A stretch of 64,000 nt of DNA from Enoplolaimus lenunculus. Its lineage: Eukaryota; Nematoda; Enoplea; Enoplida; Thoracostomopsidae. The stretch lies in the NCBI GenBank assembly GCA_030248215.1, contig JASANG010000980.1, positions 62,001-126,000 on the forward strand, read 5' to 3'. This document shows positions 1 to 9,573 of this stretch, piece by piece (positions within the stretch are counted from its first letter, which is position 1; the number at the start of each line of letters is the position of its first letter). The notes under the pieces are model-generated. The model was not told the DNA's origin. It did no database searches and was given only the letters and a program-made list of their open reading frames with translations. The position numbers were made by a program, and so were the translations under genes.

Positions 1-535
1 TTTGGGTGTCTGGCCGAGGACGAATTGTTTGCCACGGAAAGTTCGACTTGTCAATCAAATATCGCGTGCGAAGCGAACGAAAAGTTAGACGACACTATCA
101 TCTTTTACTCTAGTACAGAAGTTCAGTGGGAGGTCTTTGTGGGAGGGAATTTTCGTAGAATACGAAATGTTTTTAGGCACTAGGATTTGAAACAGAGTAA
201 GCAAAGGTTTGAAGTCGAAATTAAGACTGATTTTTGAAGAATTCGCCAGCGAAGCGAGCCAGAAGCCGTACACTGTTTTAGTATTGAATCCCTCTGTAAC
301 AGTCTCAAAACATTTCTCTGTTCATGAAATGCGGGGTGTAAACAACCTAACCGAACCCCCCTGGTCTGGAGCTTATGTTATTGCGAACCTTTGCACAATT
401 TTTATTACTATCTCTAGGTTTGAGCTGGTCAGGTTGTGCAATTTTGATATGTTTACCTTTGAACAGCGCCGCTGGCAAAATTTTTTCGAAAATTGATCAG
501 TGAAAAACATCGCGAGCCAAGCGATCGAGAAACCT
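1..535. other. upstream flank, nothing recognised
   Basis: No exon or repeat copy is recognised. Two strings rich in GCGAAGCGAGCC / GCGATCGAG (near 245 and 512) recur loosely elsewhere in the window (for example 7310, 10565, 45650), so part of this may be an old dispersed repeat. The short open frames have no coding character. Confidence 0.4.
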
Positions 536-782
536 TACGTAAAACTTGCAGCTGCTAATTGCACGCAGAACTTGCGTTTTTTTCATCAGCCAATGATAAA
601 GCGGCTGCAATAAATTCTGCGACCTTGCATGGTTGTTCACACATGTGAACTAAATTCCTAACTATGATTTTTATTGAATTATTTGCAGATGCAAGTTTTA
701 CGAACGGGATATTAGACAAAACCTGCAAGTGCAAGTTGCAGCTGCATGTACTCGCAGCCAAAACTTGCACGTATGAATGGGG
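536..782. mobile_element. MITE family H copy 1
   Basis: Both ends carry the GCAAGTT / GCAGCTGCAAG motif of family H in inverted orientation: CTTGCAGCTGC at the left and GCAAGTTGCAGCTGC then AACTTGCACG at the right. Related copies are at 36620, 56192 and 61602. No coding capacity. It lies just upstream of the first exon. Confidence 0.6.
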
Positions 783-898
783 CTTTATAGATTTTTTAGA
801 TATTTATTATTAATTTAAATATATATTTTTTACAGCGAAATTGTCATTGAGCTGAAAAAAGTTAATATTTTTTCTTAAAATAAAAGTTAAAATTAAAA
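783..898 (+). promoter_or_regulatory. 5' flank of exon 1a with acceptor-like site
   Basis: A run of T and A ends in TTTTTTACAG at 834, a good 3' splice acceptor. The exon holding the ATG at 899 may therefore begin at 835 and be preceded by an untranslated exon outside or upstream of the window. An in-frame TAA at 881-883 shows that translation begins at or after 899. No convincing TATA box was picked out. Confidence 0.35.
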
Positions 899-1085
899 AT
901 GCGACGATTGCCTACGATTCCAGTGAACAATAATTATCACTCACGCTACACTGACAGGCGCCGAGTCTCGTGGGCTGCAAGTCCAACTAAACGAGAACTA
1001 AGTCGCTTAGTAAACATTTCTAATGACGTCAGCGATGACGAAATGCTACAAAGTTGTGACGATTTTGGAATCCAGTACGAAGACG
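899..1085 (+). CDS. alternative first coding exon 1a, unidentified gene
   Basis: Encodes 62 residues plus one base, beginning MRRLPTIPVNNNYHSRYTD and ending QYED. It stops at a canonical donor (GACG|GTAAGG, 1086), leaving phase 1, so it joins in frame to 9574. An in-frame TAA 16 bases upstream fixes the ATG. Residues 20-25 read RRRVSW. This fits both a basic-residue kinase site (RRxS) and the RVx[FW] docking motif of protein phosphatase 1; both are short motifs, so this is only a suggestion. The segment LSRL followed by an acidic SDDE cluster is echoed in exon 1b. No domain is recognised and the product is unnamed. The alternative is a chance frame, but the composition, upstream stop and splice phase argue for a real exon. 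Confidence 0.72.
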
Positions 1086-1323
1086 GTAAGGCTATTTTTA
1101 AAATTTCCACTTAAATCGTGTGAAAAATAAATTTCCAGCTAATCCTTAGATTAACTTTAAGCACAAAAACGTGAGACTATGCTTTCTAGGTTTGGCTTCG
1201 GCTTGTCCACGCTTAGTACAGCATCAAGGGCTTATAAAAAGAAACCATGTCGAAATTAGAAAGCCGCATTTTTGAAAACAAACCTAAGCCTAAGGTAAGC
1301 CTAAGCTTGAGCTGACGAGCGTG

Positions 1324-1530
1324 GGCCCATGTATAGAACAAGGCCGGATCGTGTTTCGGCGGGGCTGTAATAGGGTCAGTTTAAGCTTTGACTAACTTTT
1401 TTTACTTGGGCATAGGCTTAGGCTTAGGCTAAGGGCTTAGGCTTAAGAATGAGCTCATCCTTACGCTTAGGCTTCAGCTTAGGTTTAGCAATATGCTTAT
1501 ACTAGTGTTCCGGCCGTGTTCTATTCATTG
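1324..1530. mobile_element. hAT-like MITE family A, copy 1
   Basis: Ends GGCCCATGTATAGAACA and GTTCTATTCATTGG are imperfect inverted repeats. The interior has AGTTTAAGC then TTAGGC-type hexamers (degenerate). More CCTAAGCC hexamers lie just outside at 1270-1310, perhaps from an older copy. No clean target duplication is seen here. Confidence 0.75.
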
Positions 1531-1817
1531 GACGCCAAGTGTGTGTCTAAAATTTCAAGAATTCTACGGAAGTTAATTGAGAAGAAATTGTACTTTAGTA
1601 CAGTGTCTCTTCCGAAATTCGTCTCATGGACAAGTTCTCCCCATGTCAAGCGGCTGAGAAATCGTCCATGAGATTTAGAAATTTCGCATTTTGTACCTTA
1701 CCCTCCCATTTGCGGCGCGGCTTAGAAAAATGCTCATCCGGCTGTTGACTAAGCAAGCCAAGCGCATGCTTTGTCTGAGCCGAATAGGCCTTTTCCTAAT
1801 CCTTAACCAGGAGAAAT

Positions 1818-1986
1818 GGTATCATGACAATTTGTCGTCCGACAACTCGTCGACCGACAAATCCGAAATTTCATCGGCTCGAAAATTCATCGTCCATCAT
1901 TATGCTTAACCTGAGGCTTTGGCGTAGCCTTACGCTTAGGATTATTTTTAGATTTATTCATAGGCTTTAGGACACTGACGAATTGT
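1818..1986. mobile_element. repeat family E copy 1
   Basis: Starts near ATGGTATCATGACAA and continues through GACAACTCGTCGACCGACAA, ATTTCATCG and CATTATGCTTAA, ending in GGCTTTAGGACACTG. The same order recurs at 2889-3065. Portions recur in reverse orientation at 9020 and 29149. Non-coding; ends not precisely defined. Confidence 0.6.
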
Positions 1987-2298
1987 AGTGGATTCATGGG
2001 AAACTGTACAGGTGCCAAATGTCTTTGGCCCCACGCCAAATCTTCCGGGGTCTTTGTCAGCGATTTCTGGTTTGTGGGGACCCACCCGAATGGTTGGCAG
2101 AAAATATGGCTTAAAATATTAAGCAAAATGGTTTGTCAAATTTTTGAATATTGGCAAAAAATTCTTTGTGTTTATTGTTGCGTTTGAAACCGAAATGCGA
2201 GAAATGACGTAGTTTACGAGAGGTCTTTGTGTAAAACAGGTGAGTTCTCAACAAAACAGAATACATAAGAGTCAAAAAAATTATTTTATTGTACGCTA
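1987..2298. other. intron, nothing recognised
   Basis: Contains the string GGTGCCAAATGTCTTTGGCC and AT-rich sequence. No copy elsewhere in the window was noticed, and there is no splice-bounded open frame. Confidence 0.35.
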
Positions 2299-2510
2299 CA
2301 CTGCACAAAAAATTGTGAGTCAAATTGACTGCGTCCGTAATAAGCTCTAAGAGACTACACGAATTGAGTCAATTCAAGACTTCGCCAGAGTCAAACATGC
2401 GACTGAGTGAGTTGAGTTTGACTCTGGCGGAGCCGAATTTTGACTCAGTTTGTGTAGTTCCGTAGAGCCTATTTCGGAGGCAGTCAATTTGACTCACCAT
2501 TTTTTGCACT
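2299..2510. mobile_element. palindromic MITE family F copy 1
   Basis: The element is nearly an inverted repeat along its whole length. It opens CACTGCACAAAAAATTGTGA and closes CTCACCATTTTTTGCA. The middle is rich in GACTC / GAGTC words. Matching copies are at 7050, 26396, 49229 and 63418, the last flanked by TA on both sides. Confidence 0.8.
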
Positions 2511-2888
2511 CTATGCTATTAACTACAAACTTGTACATAAACTATTAATATCCTGCGAAATAAAATCTAAATTATCAACAAAATTACTATTAGAAAACCG
2601 GTTTTTATTCTCCAGGTGCGTCCATTTTTTGCCTATGACCCTGGGTCGGATCCTGGGGCGGTGTCCCCCAACAGAAAATTTTTTATAAAATGGTGACGTC
2701 TCTACTTTACAAATTGTAACAACAATTGTGTTTGGTTTATCGTTCTCTTCCCTGGCAAGGTTTCTTCGCAATATATTGTGCGCCTTTCCTGGCCAGAAAT
2801 GTCCCTATTTCCCACAGGTAGGACACTATTCTTGACGCTGAGATTTAGGCGTAAGCTTAAAAATTTTAGTTGATTTGCACAAACGAAT
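2511..2888. mobile_element. degraded GGATCC-family (L) element
   Basis: From about 2640, GGGTCGGATCCTGGGG is followed by AGAAAATTTTTTATAAAATG and GTGTTTGGTTTATCG. These are diverged forms of the family L internal strings seen at 18569 and 30590. The right end is not clear. The open frames here are weak. Confidence 0.4.
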
Positions 2889-3065
2889 GGTCTGGTATCA
2901 GGGGGATTCGACGTCCGACAACTCGTCACCCGACAACATGTAACGCGAAATATCATCGACTCAACAATTCGTCGACCATCATCATTATGCTTAAGGTTCG
3001 ACTTGGGCTTAGGATTACGCTTCCGATTTATTCATTGGCTTTAAGACACTGTTGGGCGAATGGTC
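2889..3065. mobile_element. repeat family E copy 2
   Basis: Shares with 1818-1986 the strings GACAACTCGTC, CGACAA, ATCATCGACTC, CATTATGCTTAA and GGCTTTAAGACACTG in the same order. It abuts the family B element that starts at 3066, which may have inserted into its end. Confidence 0.6.
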
Positions 3066-3250
3066 GGCCAATGTTACTTTTTGTGGCGAAACCGTAGATC
3101 AAGCGTATTCCTATACCTAAGCCTAAGCCTAACCGTTGCAAAAAAGTGTTCCTAAGCCTAATCGTAAGCAAAAAAATGTAATCTAGAATGTAAACCTACT
3201 CTTTTACAGACCCACCATAAATCTGGACGCCCCTAAAAGTAACATGGGCC
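3066..3250. mobile_element. hAT-like MITE family B, copy 1
   Basis: Ends GGCCAATGTTACTTTTTG and CCCTAAAAGTAACATGGGCC are inverted repeats. The core holds CCTAAGCCTAAGCC hexamers, and the right half carries the family string TCTAGAATGTAAACCTACTC. No exact 8-bp duplication is visible here, unlike 39421 and 52411. Confidence 0.8.
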
Positions 3251-4236
3251 GACGAATCTATAGTAAATTTAGGAATTATGCAAACAAAAATACATTGTTT
3301 TCCAAAAAAACATATTTCTCGTAAATAAATTGCAGACTTTTTCTGTGACAAAATTTTATTTTAAAATATTCTGACAGTTGTTGCTTAATATGTTTTGGCC
3401 AAAATTATTCGTGATGAGATAACCAAGTATATAAAGTGCATTTATGCAATAGTTTTCTGTGTTTCGATAAACTTTTCCAACATTTTTTGGTTTGATTTTT
3501 GGAGTGTTTTTTATTCAACAATTGCTATTTTAGCCAGTTTTAAGTTTTTGGCGTTTTTTTGTTTGGTTCGCGACATTTTCACTCTGTGGGACAGGTGGCA
3601 CCGTTTTGGGGGTGAGGGCTGTAGGCATGATTTGTCACAGAATGTAAACCGTATAAACATTATTCTCGAATGTATGTAGCACCTATCTTGCCAATTAGTA
3701 ATAATAGCAAGAGTAATCGCATAAGTGTGACACTTAGCCAAACTATGCATTACTTATAAGCATAAGACATCATACGGTAACTAAAAATGCAGACTACCCC
3801 CCAGAATTTATGGTGCCGGGGGTGGAACACTATGGCAAATGACTCCCCTTAATTTTCATCGCAGCGTCCCTGAAGGTGACTTAGAAAGTAGACTTGCCTA
3901 AAGCCTAAGCTTAAACCTAAACTTAAACCTAAGCCATTTCTTAAGCTCAAGCGCAAACCTAAACCCGTAGGAGAAAGTGTACGATAGCCGAATTTTGTAC
4001 TAAGTTTTAATTTTGGAGGGGAGTATGGCCTGGCTGGTCCCCTCATTGGATCCGCTTATTTATTTGGAGCCCGTAATTTTGCGCTTCTGTTTACAGAATT
4101 AACATTATAGGGGCGGTAGTTTTGTTTAATAAATTATGTGTTTATAAAATTGTAACAGGATATTTTAAAGCGCTTCCAAGTATTTTCATCACAGCCAACA
4201 CGCCACCCACCTCCATGCCCGTATCCTTCTGAATCT
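3251..4236. other. intron, mostly unrecognised
   Basis: T-rich DNA. Degenerate hexamers of the CCTAAR type occur at 3899-3965, so a worn family A or B core may be present. A hydrophobic open frame at 3395-3679 is a by-product of the T-rich strand and has no splice or motif support. Confidence 0.35.
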
Positions 4237-4624
4237 CAGGTGCGGGTATCCACGCGGGTAAAGATTTTTATCGCGCGGGTAAAAAGTTCACAGTTTTTAC
4301 CCGCGACAAACTTTTAAGTTTTAAGGTGGAAAACCTACGCTATTGTCTGCTTTATTTCTGGTCAGGTGCAGTCTGTGTTTTATTTAGTTGGGTTTGAAAT
4401 TTTGTTGTTTTTAGTAAACTTTCATTTGTAAAATTCATTGAAGTATAACGCAAAATATGATTAAAGTGCAAATCACCTGCGATCTTTAAAATAATGGTGC
4501 TTCGGGTAAAATGTGGGTAGTGGGCAGAACTATATTGCGCGGGTATAGCCGCGGGTAAAAAAGTGTTGTTTGCGTAGGAAACGCGCGGGTCGGGTAAAAA
4601 ATCCTTGCCCGCATCCCACTCTTG
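4237..4624. mobile_element. hAT-like element family T, copy 1
   Basis: Starts CAGGTGCGGGTATCC and ends GCATCCCACTCTTG, with repeated CGGGTAAA words near both ends. The interior (for example AACCTACGCTATTGTCTG, TTATTTCTGGTCAG) matches 40204-40655 closely. The target duplication is unclear in this copy. Confidence 0.75.
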
Positions 4625-4639
4625 TAGGGTCCTGACCAT

Positions 4640-4846
4640 CTCCAGGTTTACACTTACCTAAAATTTCATTGGCTCTCCAAGTTACACTTACCTAAAATTT
4701 CATTGACTCTCCAGGTTTACACTTACCTAAAATTTCATTGGCTCTCAAAGTTACACTTACCTAAAATTTCATTGGCTCTCCAGGTTTACACTTACCTAAA
4801 ATTTCATTGGCTCTCCAGGTTTACACTTACCTAAATTTCATTGGTT
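4640..4846. repeat. 35-bp tandem repeat, about 6 copies
   Basis: Units contain CTCCAGGTTTACACTTACCT followed by AAAATTTCATTGG, spaced about 35 bp. Two copies read CTCCAAG or CTCAAAG in place of CTCCAGG. It begins 15 bp after the end of the family T element. Confidence 0.85.
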
Positions 4847-5340
4847 TGTTAACAAATTTTAATTTTTATAAGTTGTATGCATTTGTTTAAATATCTGAGT
4901 AAAAAATTTGGATTTTTTTGAAAACCCACTTGAAACTCGTTTTGTAAGCGATCCTGCCATTATTCCAAGCTTACAGTTTAAATTCTTCAATGTAAGAGTG
5001 CCTTTTATCGTCTTTTATTTTTTAAATCTAGTTTTACTGGGTTGTATTGTTGTTGTTTTACTTGGAATAGCTTATACGTAGTTGTACACATGTGCAAGTG
5101 GACTAAGGCTTCTCGAGCCGTAGGTTAAATTGTTGCGTGGGCCCCTCATATTACGTGAACGAAGTTAAAAGCTGCTGGTCAAAAAGCTGTAGTGCTTTGC
5201 AGATATACAAAACACATCAGAAACGATAGGTATTCTCTATGCATACAGTCGTACTTTGTATAAGTAGCGTAAATAACAATATTTTGGAACGCTGCCCAAA
5301 ATACGTATGTAGGGCGTCCCAACTTTAATATTACAGACAA
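4847..5340. other. intron, nothing recognised
   Basis: AT-rich sequence without open frames, repeats shared within the window, or splice-bounded exons. Confidence 0.35.
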
Positions 5341-5767
5341 GCAGGGTTCCATCGGAATTCTGATTCCGGCTAAAATTCCTGCAAAATTTGACTTCCGATT
5401 CCGATTCCGGCTGACTGCTGTTCCGATGCCGGAATTCCGATTTTTCGGTTACGAGTTTTTAAAATGATTGAAGTTAGATTTTGTTTGTTTCGTTTTGTTT
5501 CGTTCATTTGCAATTATTCTGTTGGTTTTTTCTTAGTAAATATTTCGAATGGTTACGTGTATTCCGTCAGCTATATAAACAATTTTTACTGAAACTGTGA
5601 ACAGTTACGGAAACATGCATATTGCAACAAAAGTTAAGTCATACACTTTTAACTTTTGATAGAATTACTAAAACTTGATTCCGATTCCGACTCTGGTTCG
5701 GACAGAAAAATTTGATTCCTAATCCGATTCCGCTTCCAACGAAATCTAGTTCCGGTTGGAACCCTGC
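5341..5767. mobile_element. hAT-like element family M, copy 1
   Basis: Outer inverted ends CAGGGTTCCATCGG and CCGGTTGGAACCCTG lie inside near-matching 8-bp flanks (CAGACAAG and CAGATAAG, 7 of 8). The sub-terminal regions are runs of ATTCCGATTCCGG variants. The CAGGGTTCCA terminus and 8-bp duplication are typical of hAT non-autonomous elements. Confidence 0.75.
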
Positions 5768-5785
5768 AGATAAGACTATGCTTCA

Positions 5786-5887
5786 AGGTTCCAATCGGAA
5801 GTATATACATTTTGTTGTTGTCGGAATCGAAATAAAAAATTTTGTCGGAATTTTAGCCGGAATCAGGAATTCCGTTGGAACGCTGCT
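5786..5887. mobile_element. short family M derivative
   Basis: Begins AGGTTCCAATCGGAAG and ends TCCGTTGGAACGCTGC, with GTCGGAATCGAAAT inside. This is the family M end pattern reduced to about 100 bp, 19 bp after copy 1. Confidence 0.6.
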
Positions 5888-5990
5888 ATGTTTAATAAAG
5901 TGCGATATTTAATGGTAATTAACCTGTTATTCGGATTAATATTGTTTGAGTTTCCACAAAATACGAGTCATTTTCCGCGACGCAATCATT

Positions 5991-6051
5991 AGCGGATCCT
6001 AAGGGGGGGCGTACGCCTCCCCCCGTGTCAAAATGTTTTGGATCCGCCTCT
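5991..6051. mobile_element. minimal GGATCC-end element (family L/G)
   Basis: Only about 60 bp: TTAGCGGATCCTAAGGGGGG to TTTTGGATCCGCCTCTGG. Both family ends are present with almost no interior. Confidence 0.6.
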
Positions 6052-6789
6052 GGACGCAATGCAATATTTGCTTCCGAAGAGACTATATTCGCCATTTAAG
6101 GCCCGTAGCAGCCAGTGAATACCATTTCAGCAAACATATTAGCCACTTAATAGGTATGTGCTGCCTGCTTAAGGTCCAGTTCTATTTTTCATGAGGATAC
6201 CTTAAATTTTTTGGAATGTTCTAAAGTTTTGGAAATTTTTCAATTATATGAAGCAGAAATTTTTTAATTTTTTTAATTTTTTTGTACAGAATGACGTATA
6301 GTGACGTAATTATGTGATCCACGTCATTTTTACGCTTAATCATTTAAATTTAGTAAAATATTACGAAAGATATAAGTTTACGTCAGTCAATAGTCTAAGA
6401 CTATTCCTAAAATCTGCTCTCATCTAAAATATGACGTAATTCTGTGCTTGTCACTCAAAGCTAAATTTCTCAAAAGCTAAAAATGTTTAAATGTTTTTAT
6501 TTTATGTTTTTATTATTTTTTAATTGTTTTTTTATATTTGGAATAGTGTAAACAATTGTTTGACACATCAAAGGTTTACGCTATGCTTCAAAAAATCGAT
6601 ATGCAAGTGCAACTATACACAACATGAGGAAATATTATTGTTTACAAGATGTAAAGCAAAAAAACGCTGTATTTATATGTATAAGTCATTTTAATACGCT
6701 TTTTCAAGGAATTTTGGCCTTTTTCAAGGCATTTTGGCCAATATTAACAAATGTTCAACATTGGTTGAGTTTCTGAAATCTTACTTATG
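6052..6789. other. intron, nothing recognised
   Basis: Very AT-rich. CAAGGAATTTTGGCC and CAAGGCATTTTGGCC repeat once at 6706-6741. No exon or shared repeat was found. Confidence 0.35.
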
Positions 6790-7045
6790 TATTTACTTTA
6801 GTTAATACTTAAGTAATTACTTAAGTCGCCGATTTAAGTAAATGCTTTAAATTTCCGAGCAAAACAAATAAACGCCAAATGTCAGCCGTTGTCATAACAA
6901 GAAAGTAACATTTTTGCTTTATAATGAAGAGAAAGCAATAGTCTACAATTTCAATTTGACCAAAGTGAGTAAAGCCAGCATGGTAAATTGGTAATTATCA
7001 AATTTAGACAGCGACTTAAGCGTTAAACTTAACTTAAGTACGCTC
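6790..7045. mobile_element. ACTTAAGT-rich repeat family Y, copy 1
   Basis: Contains TACTTAAGTAATTACTTAAG, then GCGACTTAAGCG and AACTTAAGTACGC. Words of this kind in inverted arrangement recur at 44760-44935 and 48520-48652. Its right side runs into a truncated family F copy. Confidence 0.5.
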
Positions 7046-7049
7046 TTAA

Positions 7050-7210
7050 GCACGACAAAATGAACTGAGTCAAATTCGACTCCGCCAGAGCCAAATTCGG
7101 CTCACTGAGTCGCACGTTTGACTCTGGCGGAGTCGAATTCGACTCAGTTTGTGTAGTCCCGTAGAGCCTATTTCGGAGGGAGTCAATTTGACTCACCATT
7201 TTTTGCAGTG
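7050..7210. mobile_element. palindromic MITE family F copy 2, left end missing
   Basis: Shares CTCCGCCAGAGCCAAATTCG, GTGTAGTCCCGTAGAGCCTA and the terminal CTCACCATTTTTTGCAGTG with 2299-2510. The left CACTGC end is absent and the copy abuts family Y sequence. Confidence 0.75.
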
Positions 7211-7760
7211 TACACATCGCAACGGATACGGTATCCGAGCCACGGGATGCTTAATGGGCCCTCTTGTCACATACACGTCGGTGTGACATAAGACCGGAAG
7301 AAAACTTCCGAGCGAAGCGAGTGAAAAGCCAAATAAGCGTAAATAACGCAATGTTTAGCTTGAATTGCGCCGAAGGCAAAAACTATTTTTTGATATGCAT
7401 AGCAGATCTGATCCGCTAGGGCCGTCAGATGCTCACCTAAGGAGCTATGGGACAGGAACCACAGCACGGGGTGTACAGATGATTGAACATGGTGGGTTCA
7501 TTTGAATAACACCCCATCTTTGCCCAACAGTAAATTATTTGAATTTGAAAAGTTCACTTGAAACGATTCAGTTTAATTTTTCGAATTACAGTTCAGTAAA
7601 AATTGCAGAAACAAAAATTATCCACCAGTTCGGTTCGCTGTTTATATTGAATTTTTGAAAATTTTTGCATATTTTTGGTTTTTTCATAAACTTTGCCAAT
7701 TATATTTAAAACGCCAATTTGATTTTTCGTAAATCGTTTTACTAATAGGGGGTACTTGTC
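7211..7760. other. intron, nothing recognised
   Basis: Includes GAGCGAAGCGAGTGAAAAGC (7310), a string with loose relatives elsewhere, and T-rich DNA with TTTGCATATTTTTGG resembling family X (14695, 34170). No exon. Confidence 0.35.
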
Positions 7761-8035
7761 ATACGGTAGCGTTCCATCACCGTCCGCTAATATTCGTTTA
7801 GGGCCAGTCGTTCAGTGTCCGTCACTATACGGTATCGGGGTCTTTTCCGTTATTCTCCCAACTCGCGTTTGGCCCAAAGTGGTTCAGTTGTAAAGAATCA
7901 AACTGATTTGGTACCATTCCAGATCGTTGTCAGAGCGCCAAAATCAGGTATTTGACAGTAACTCGTTAACCAATCGTCTGATTGCGGAATATTTAACACC
8001 AATAGACCCAGCTCCGCTATCTTCATGGCACGGAA
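7761..8035. repeat. dispersed repeat family V, copy 1
   Basis: GTTGTCAGAGCGCCAAAATC, TTTGACAGTAACTCG, CGTCTGATTG and CAGCTCCGC appear in the same order at 34309-34503. Partial matches occur at 33838-34020. Non-coding. Confidence 0.55.
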
Positions 8036-8238
8036 TGCGGGGTTCACGTTATAAATGGTGCAGTTGGCTAACGTTTTGTCACGTTGTATATATGGGGTAA
8101 CATTTTGTCTGCGATATCACATGATATTCGACTTTTGTCTGCCCGTATCGTATGATGGTAACAAAAATTTATGTTGATGTTGAATCAACATGTGACAAAA
8201 CGTGACCCAACTGCCCCAGTTATAACGTGAACCCTGCA
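8036..8238. mobile_element. inverted-repeat element family P, copy 1
   Basis: Ends TGCGGGGTTCACGTTATAA and TTATAACGTGAACCCTGCA are inverted repeats of about 19 bp with one mismatch. A second pair, GTTTTGTCACGTTG and GTGACAAAACGTGAC, lies inside. A partial relative ending GTGAACTCCGCATTA is at 25960-26085. Confidence 0.8.
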
Positions 8239-8459
8239 TAATATAATTTGTCAAACTTTTCGTCAAAAAACGTTTTGAGTCCAAAAGAGGGTGATAACGG
8301 AAACCACCCCCGGTATCGTTCGTGAATATACGATTCGCCTACGATACCGCAACGGTGACGGGTGACGCTGTACGGTTGACGCGACTTCGCCTGACGGAAT
8401 TGAAATAAAAAGTATAGCGCAACCCTTTAGTGCTTGAGGCCGAAGATATTTTTTGCCAA

Positions 8460-8590
8460 ATGACCTTTGATTGGCTCGATATACAACCAATGAAATAAAA
8501 GGTAGCCTTGTATCTTTGTGATCCTATTGGTTGAAATTTACTTAATATTATTTTTTTGATAAAATTGAAATATTCAAACTGGTCTTTAAT
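8460..8590 (+). promoter_or_regulatory. candidate alternative promoter with three CCAAT boxes
   Basis: Within about 65 bp upstream of exon 1b there are three CCAAT-type boxes: TGATTGGCTC near 8467, CAACCAATGA near 8486 and CTATTGGTTG near 8524. An AAATAAAAGG string at about 8494 could act as a TATA-like element. This is inference from motif clustering plus the position before an ATG exon that has no upstream acceptor. Confidence 0.35.
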
Positions 8591-8894
8591 ATGTCATTCA
8601 ATGAAAACTCACCCACGTCAACTGAGCAGATTAACCTGCTGTCAACGAGTTGCCCACAGTCAACGCAGCAACGTACAACTCCAACTGGAACCATCTCGCC
8701 TAAAACGAGATGGCACCAGTATCGTTGCGAAAGACGAGGGACGTCTTATTTCCCTCAGGGGTCGTCTCCGATACGACCGTTGCCTCTGAGCCGCCTTATG
8801 TCTCAGGACGGGGGTGAGGATTCTGACGATTTTGAAATTCGACCCGAGCGGACTCGGTTTCAAAGGTGCGCTGGCTCGCTTAGGTATACTACAG
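8591..8894 (+). CDS. alternative first coding exon 1b, unidentified gene
   Basis: Encodes 101 residues plus one base, starting MSFNENSPTSTEQINLLSTS and ending at ACAG|GTGGGT (8895) in phase 1. It joins 9574 in the same frame as exon 1a. Upstream in frame there is a TAA with no AG dinucleotide between it and the ATG, so it cannot be an internal exon in this frame. This is the strongest evidence in the window for a second promoter. The N-terminal third is Ser/Thr/Gln-rich. The rest has paired basic residues (RCERR, RPERTR) and an acidic GGEDSDDFE stretch after LSRL, a pattern shared with exon 1a. No known domain. Likely an intracellular regulatory N-terminus; function unknown. Confidence 0.75.
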
Positions 8895-9019
8895 GTGGGT
8901 ATTAGCATGCTTTTTTGAATAGAACAAAGATTTGTGATTAATTTGTGCTGTTTTATATTATTTACTCTTTTTTATGTGTTTATGCAAATCACCGCTCGCA
9001 AATTTTACTGAGACGGCAT

Positions 9020-9113
9020 CGAGGCAATCTCTTAAGTCAAATTCTCGGGTATTGTCGAGTCGATATAATTTCGGATTACATATTGTCGGTCGACGAGTTG
9101 TCATGATACCATT
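9020..9113. mobile_element. repeat family E copy 3, split by family B
   Basis: Reverse-orientation family E sequence (ATTGTCGAGTCGATATAATT, GGTCGACGAGTTGTCATGAT) reaches ATACCATT. It is then interrupted by the family B element at 9114-9412 and resumes with ATACCATT. Confidence 0.65.
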
Positions 9114-9412
9114 GGCCCATGTTACTTTAAAAGAGAGTCCAGGTGTGTCTGGTGGTTCTATAAAAGAGTAGGTTTCGATTGTGGATTATATTTTTTGCTT
9201 AGGCCTAGGCTTAGGCTTAGGCTTAGGCCTAGGCTTAGGCTTAGGCTTAGGCTTAGGCCTAGGCTTAGGCTTAGGCTTAGGCCTAGGAACTCATTTTTGC
9301 AACGCTTAGGCTTAGGCTTAGGCCTAGGAACTCATTTTGCACCATTTAGGCTTAGGTTTAGGTTTAGAAATACGCTTAATCTATTGTTACGCCCCTTAAA
9401 GTAACATTGGCC
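9114..9412. mobile_element. hAT-like MITE family B, copy 2, with long TTAGGC core
   Basis: Inverted ends GGCCCATGTTACTTTAAA and TTAAAGTAACATTGGCC are flanked by an exact 8-bp duplication, ATACCATT, at 9106-9113 and 9413-9420. The core 9200-9375 consists of TTAGGC and TAGGCC hexamers plus a repeated AACTCATTTTTGCA spacer. The family's TCTGGTGG and TATAAAAGAGTA strings are on the left side. Confidence 0.9.
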
Positions 9413-9573
9413 ATACCATTTAAGAACAGTTCAAGCGTTTCAGATGTAACCGTGTATTTGTTTACATTTCCGGTAAAAATCAGTGTCCGTTTATACGTTA
9501 TTCATGCATCACAAATTCGACGTAAATTGCGTTTATTAGCAATTTATAATATTTTTTCTTGCTGTTTTTGCAG

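Noticed and set aside
3395-3679. Hydrophobic 94-residue frame with apparent membrane segments
   Set aside because: The T-rich strand explains the Phe/Ile/Leu content. No start context, donor or acceptor supports it.
9195-9404. TTAGGC tract as a true telomere or chromosome end
   Set aside because: It is bounded by MITE ends and an 8-bp target duplication, is only about 170 bp and is imperfect.
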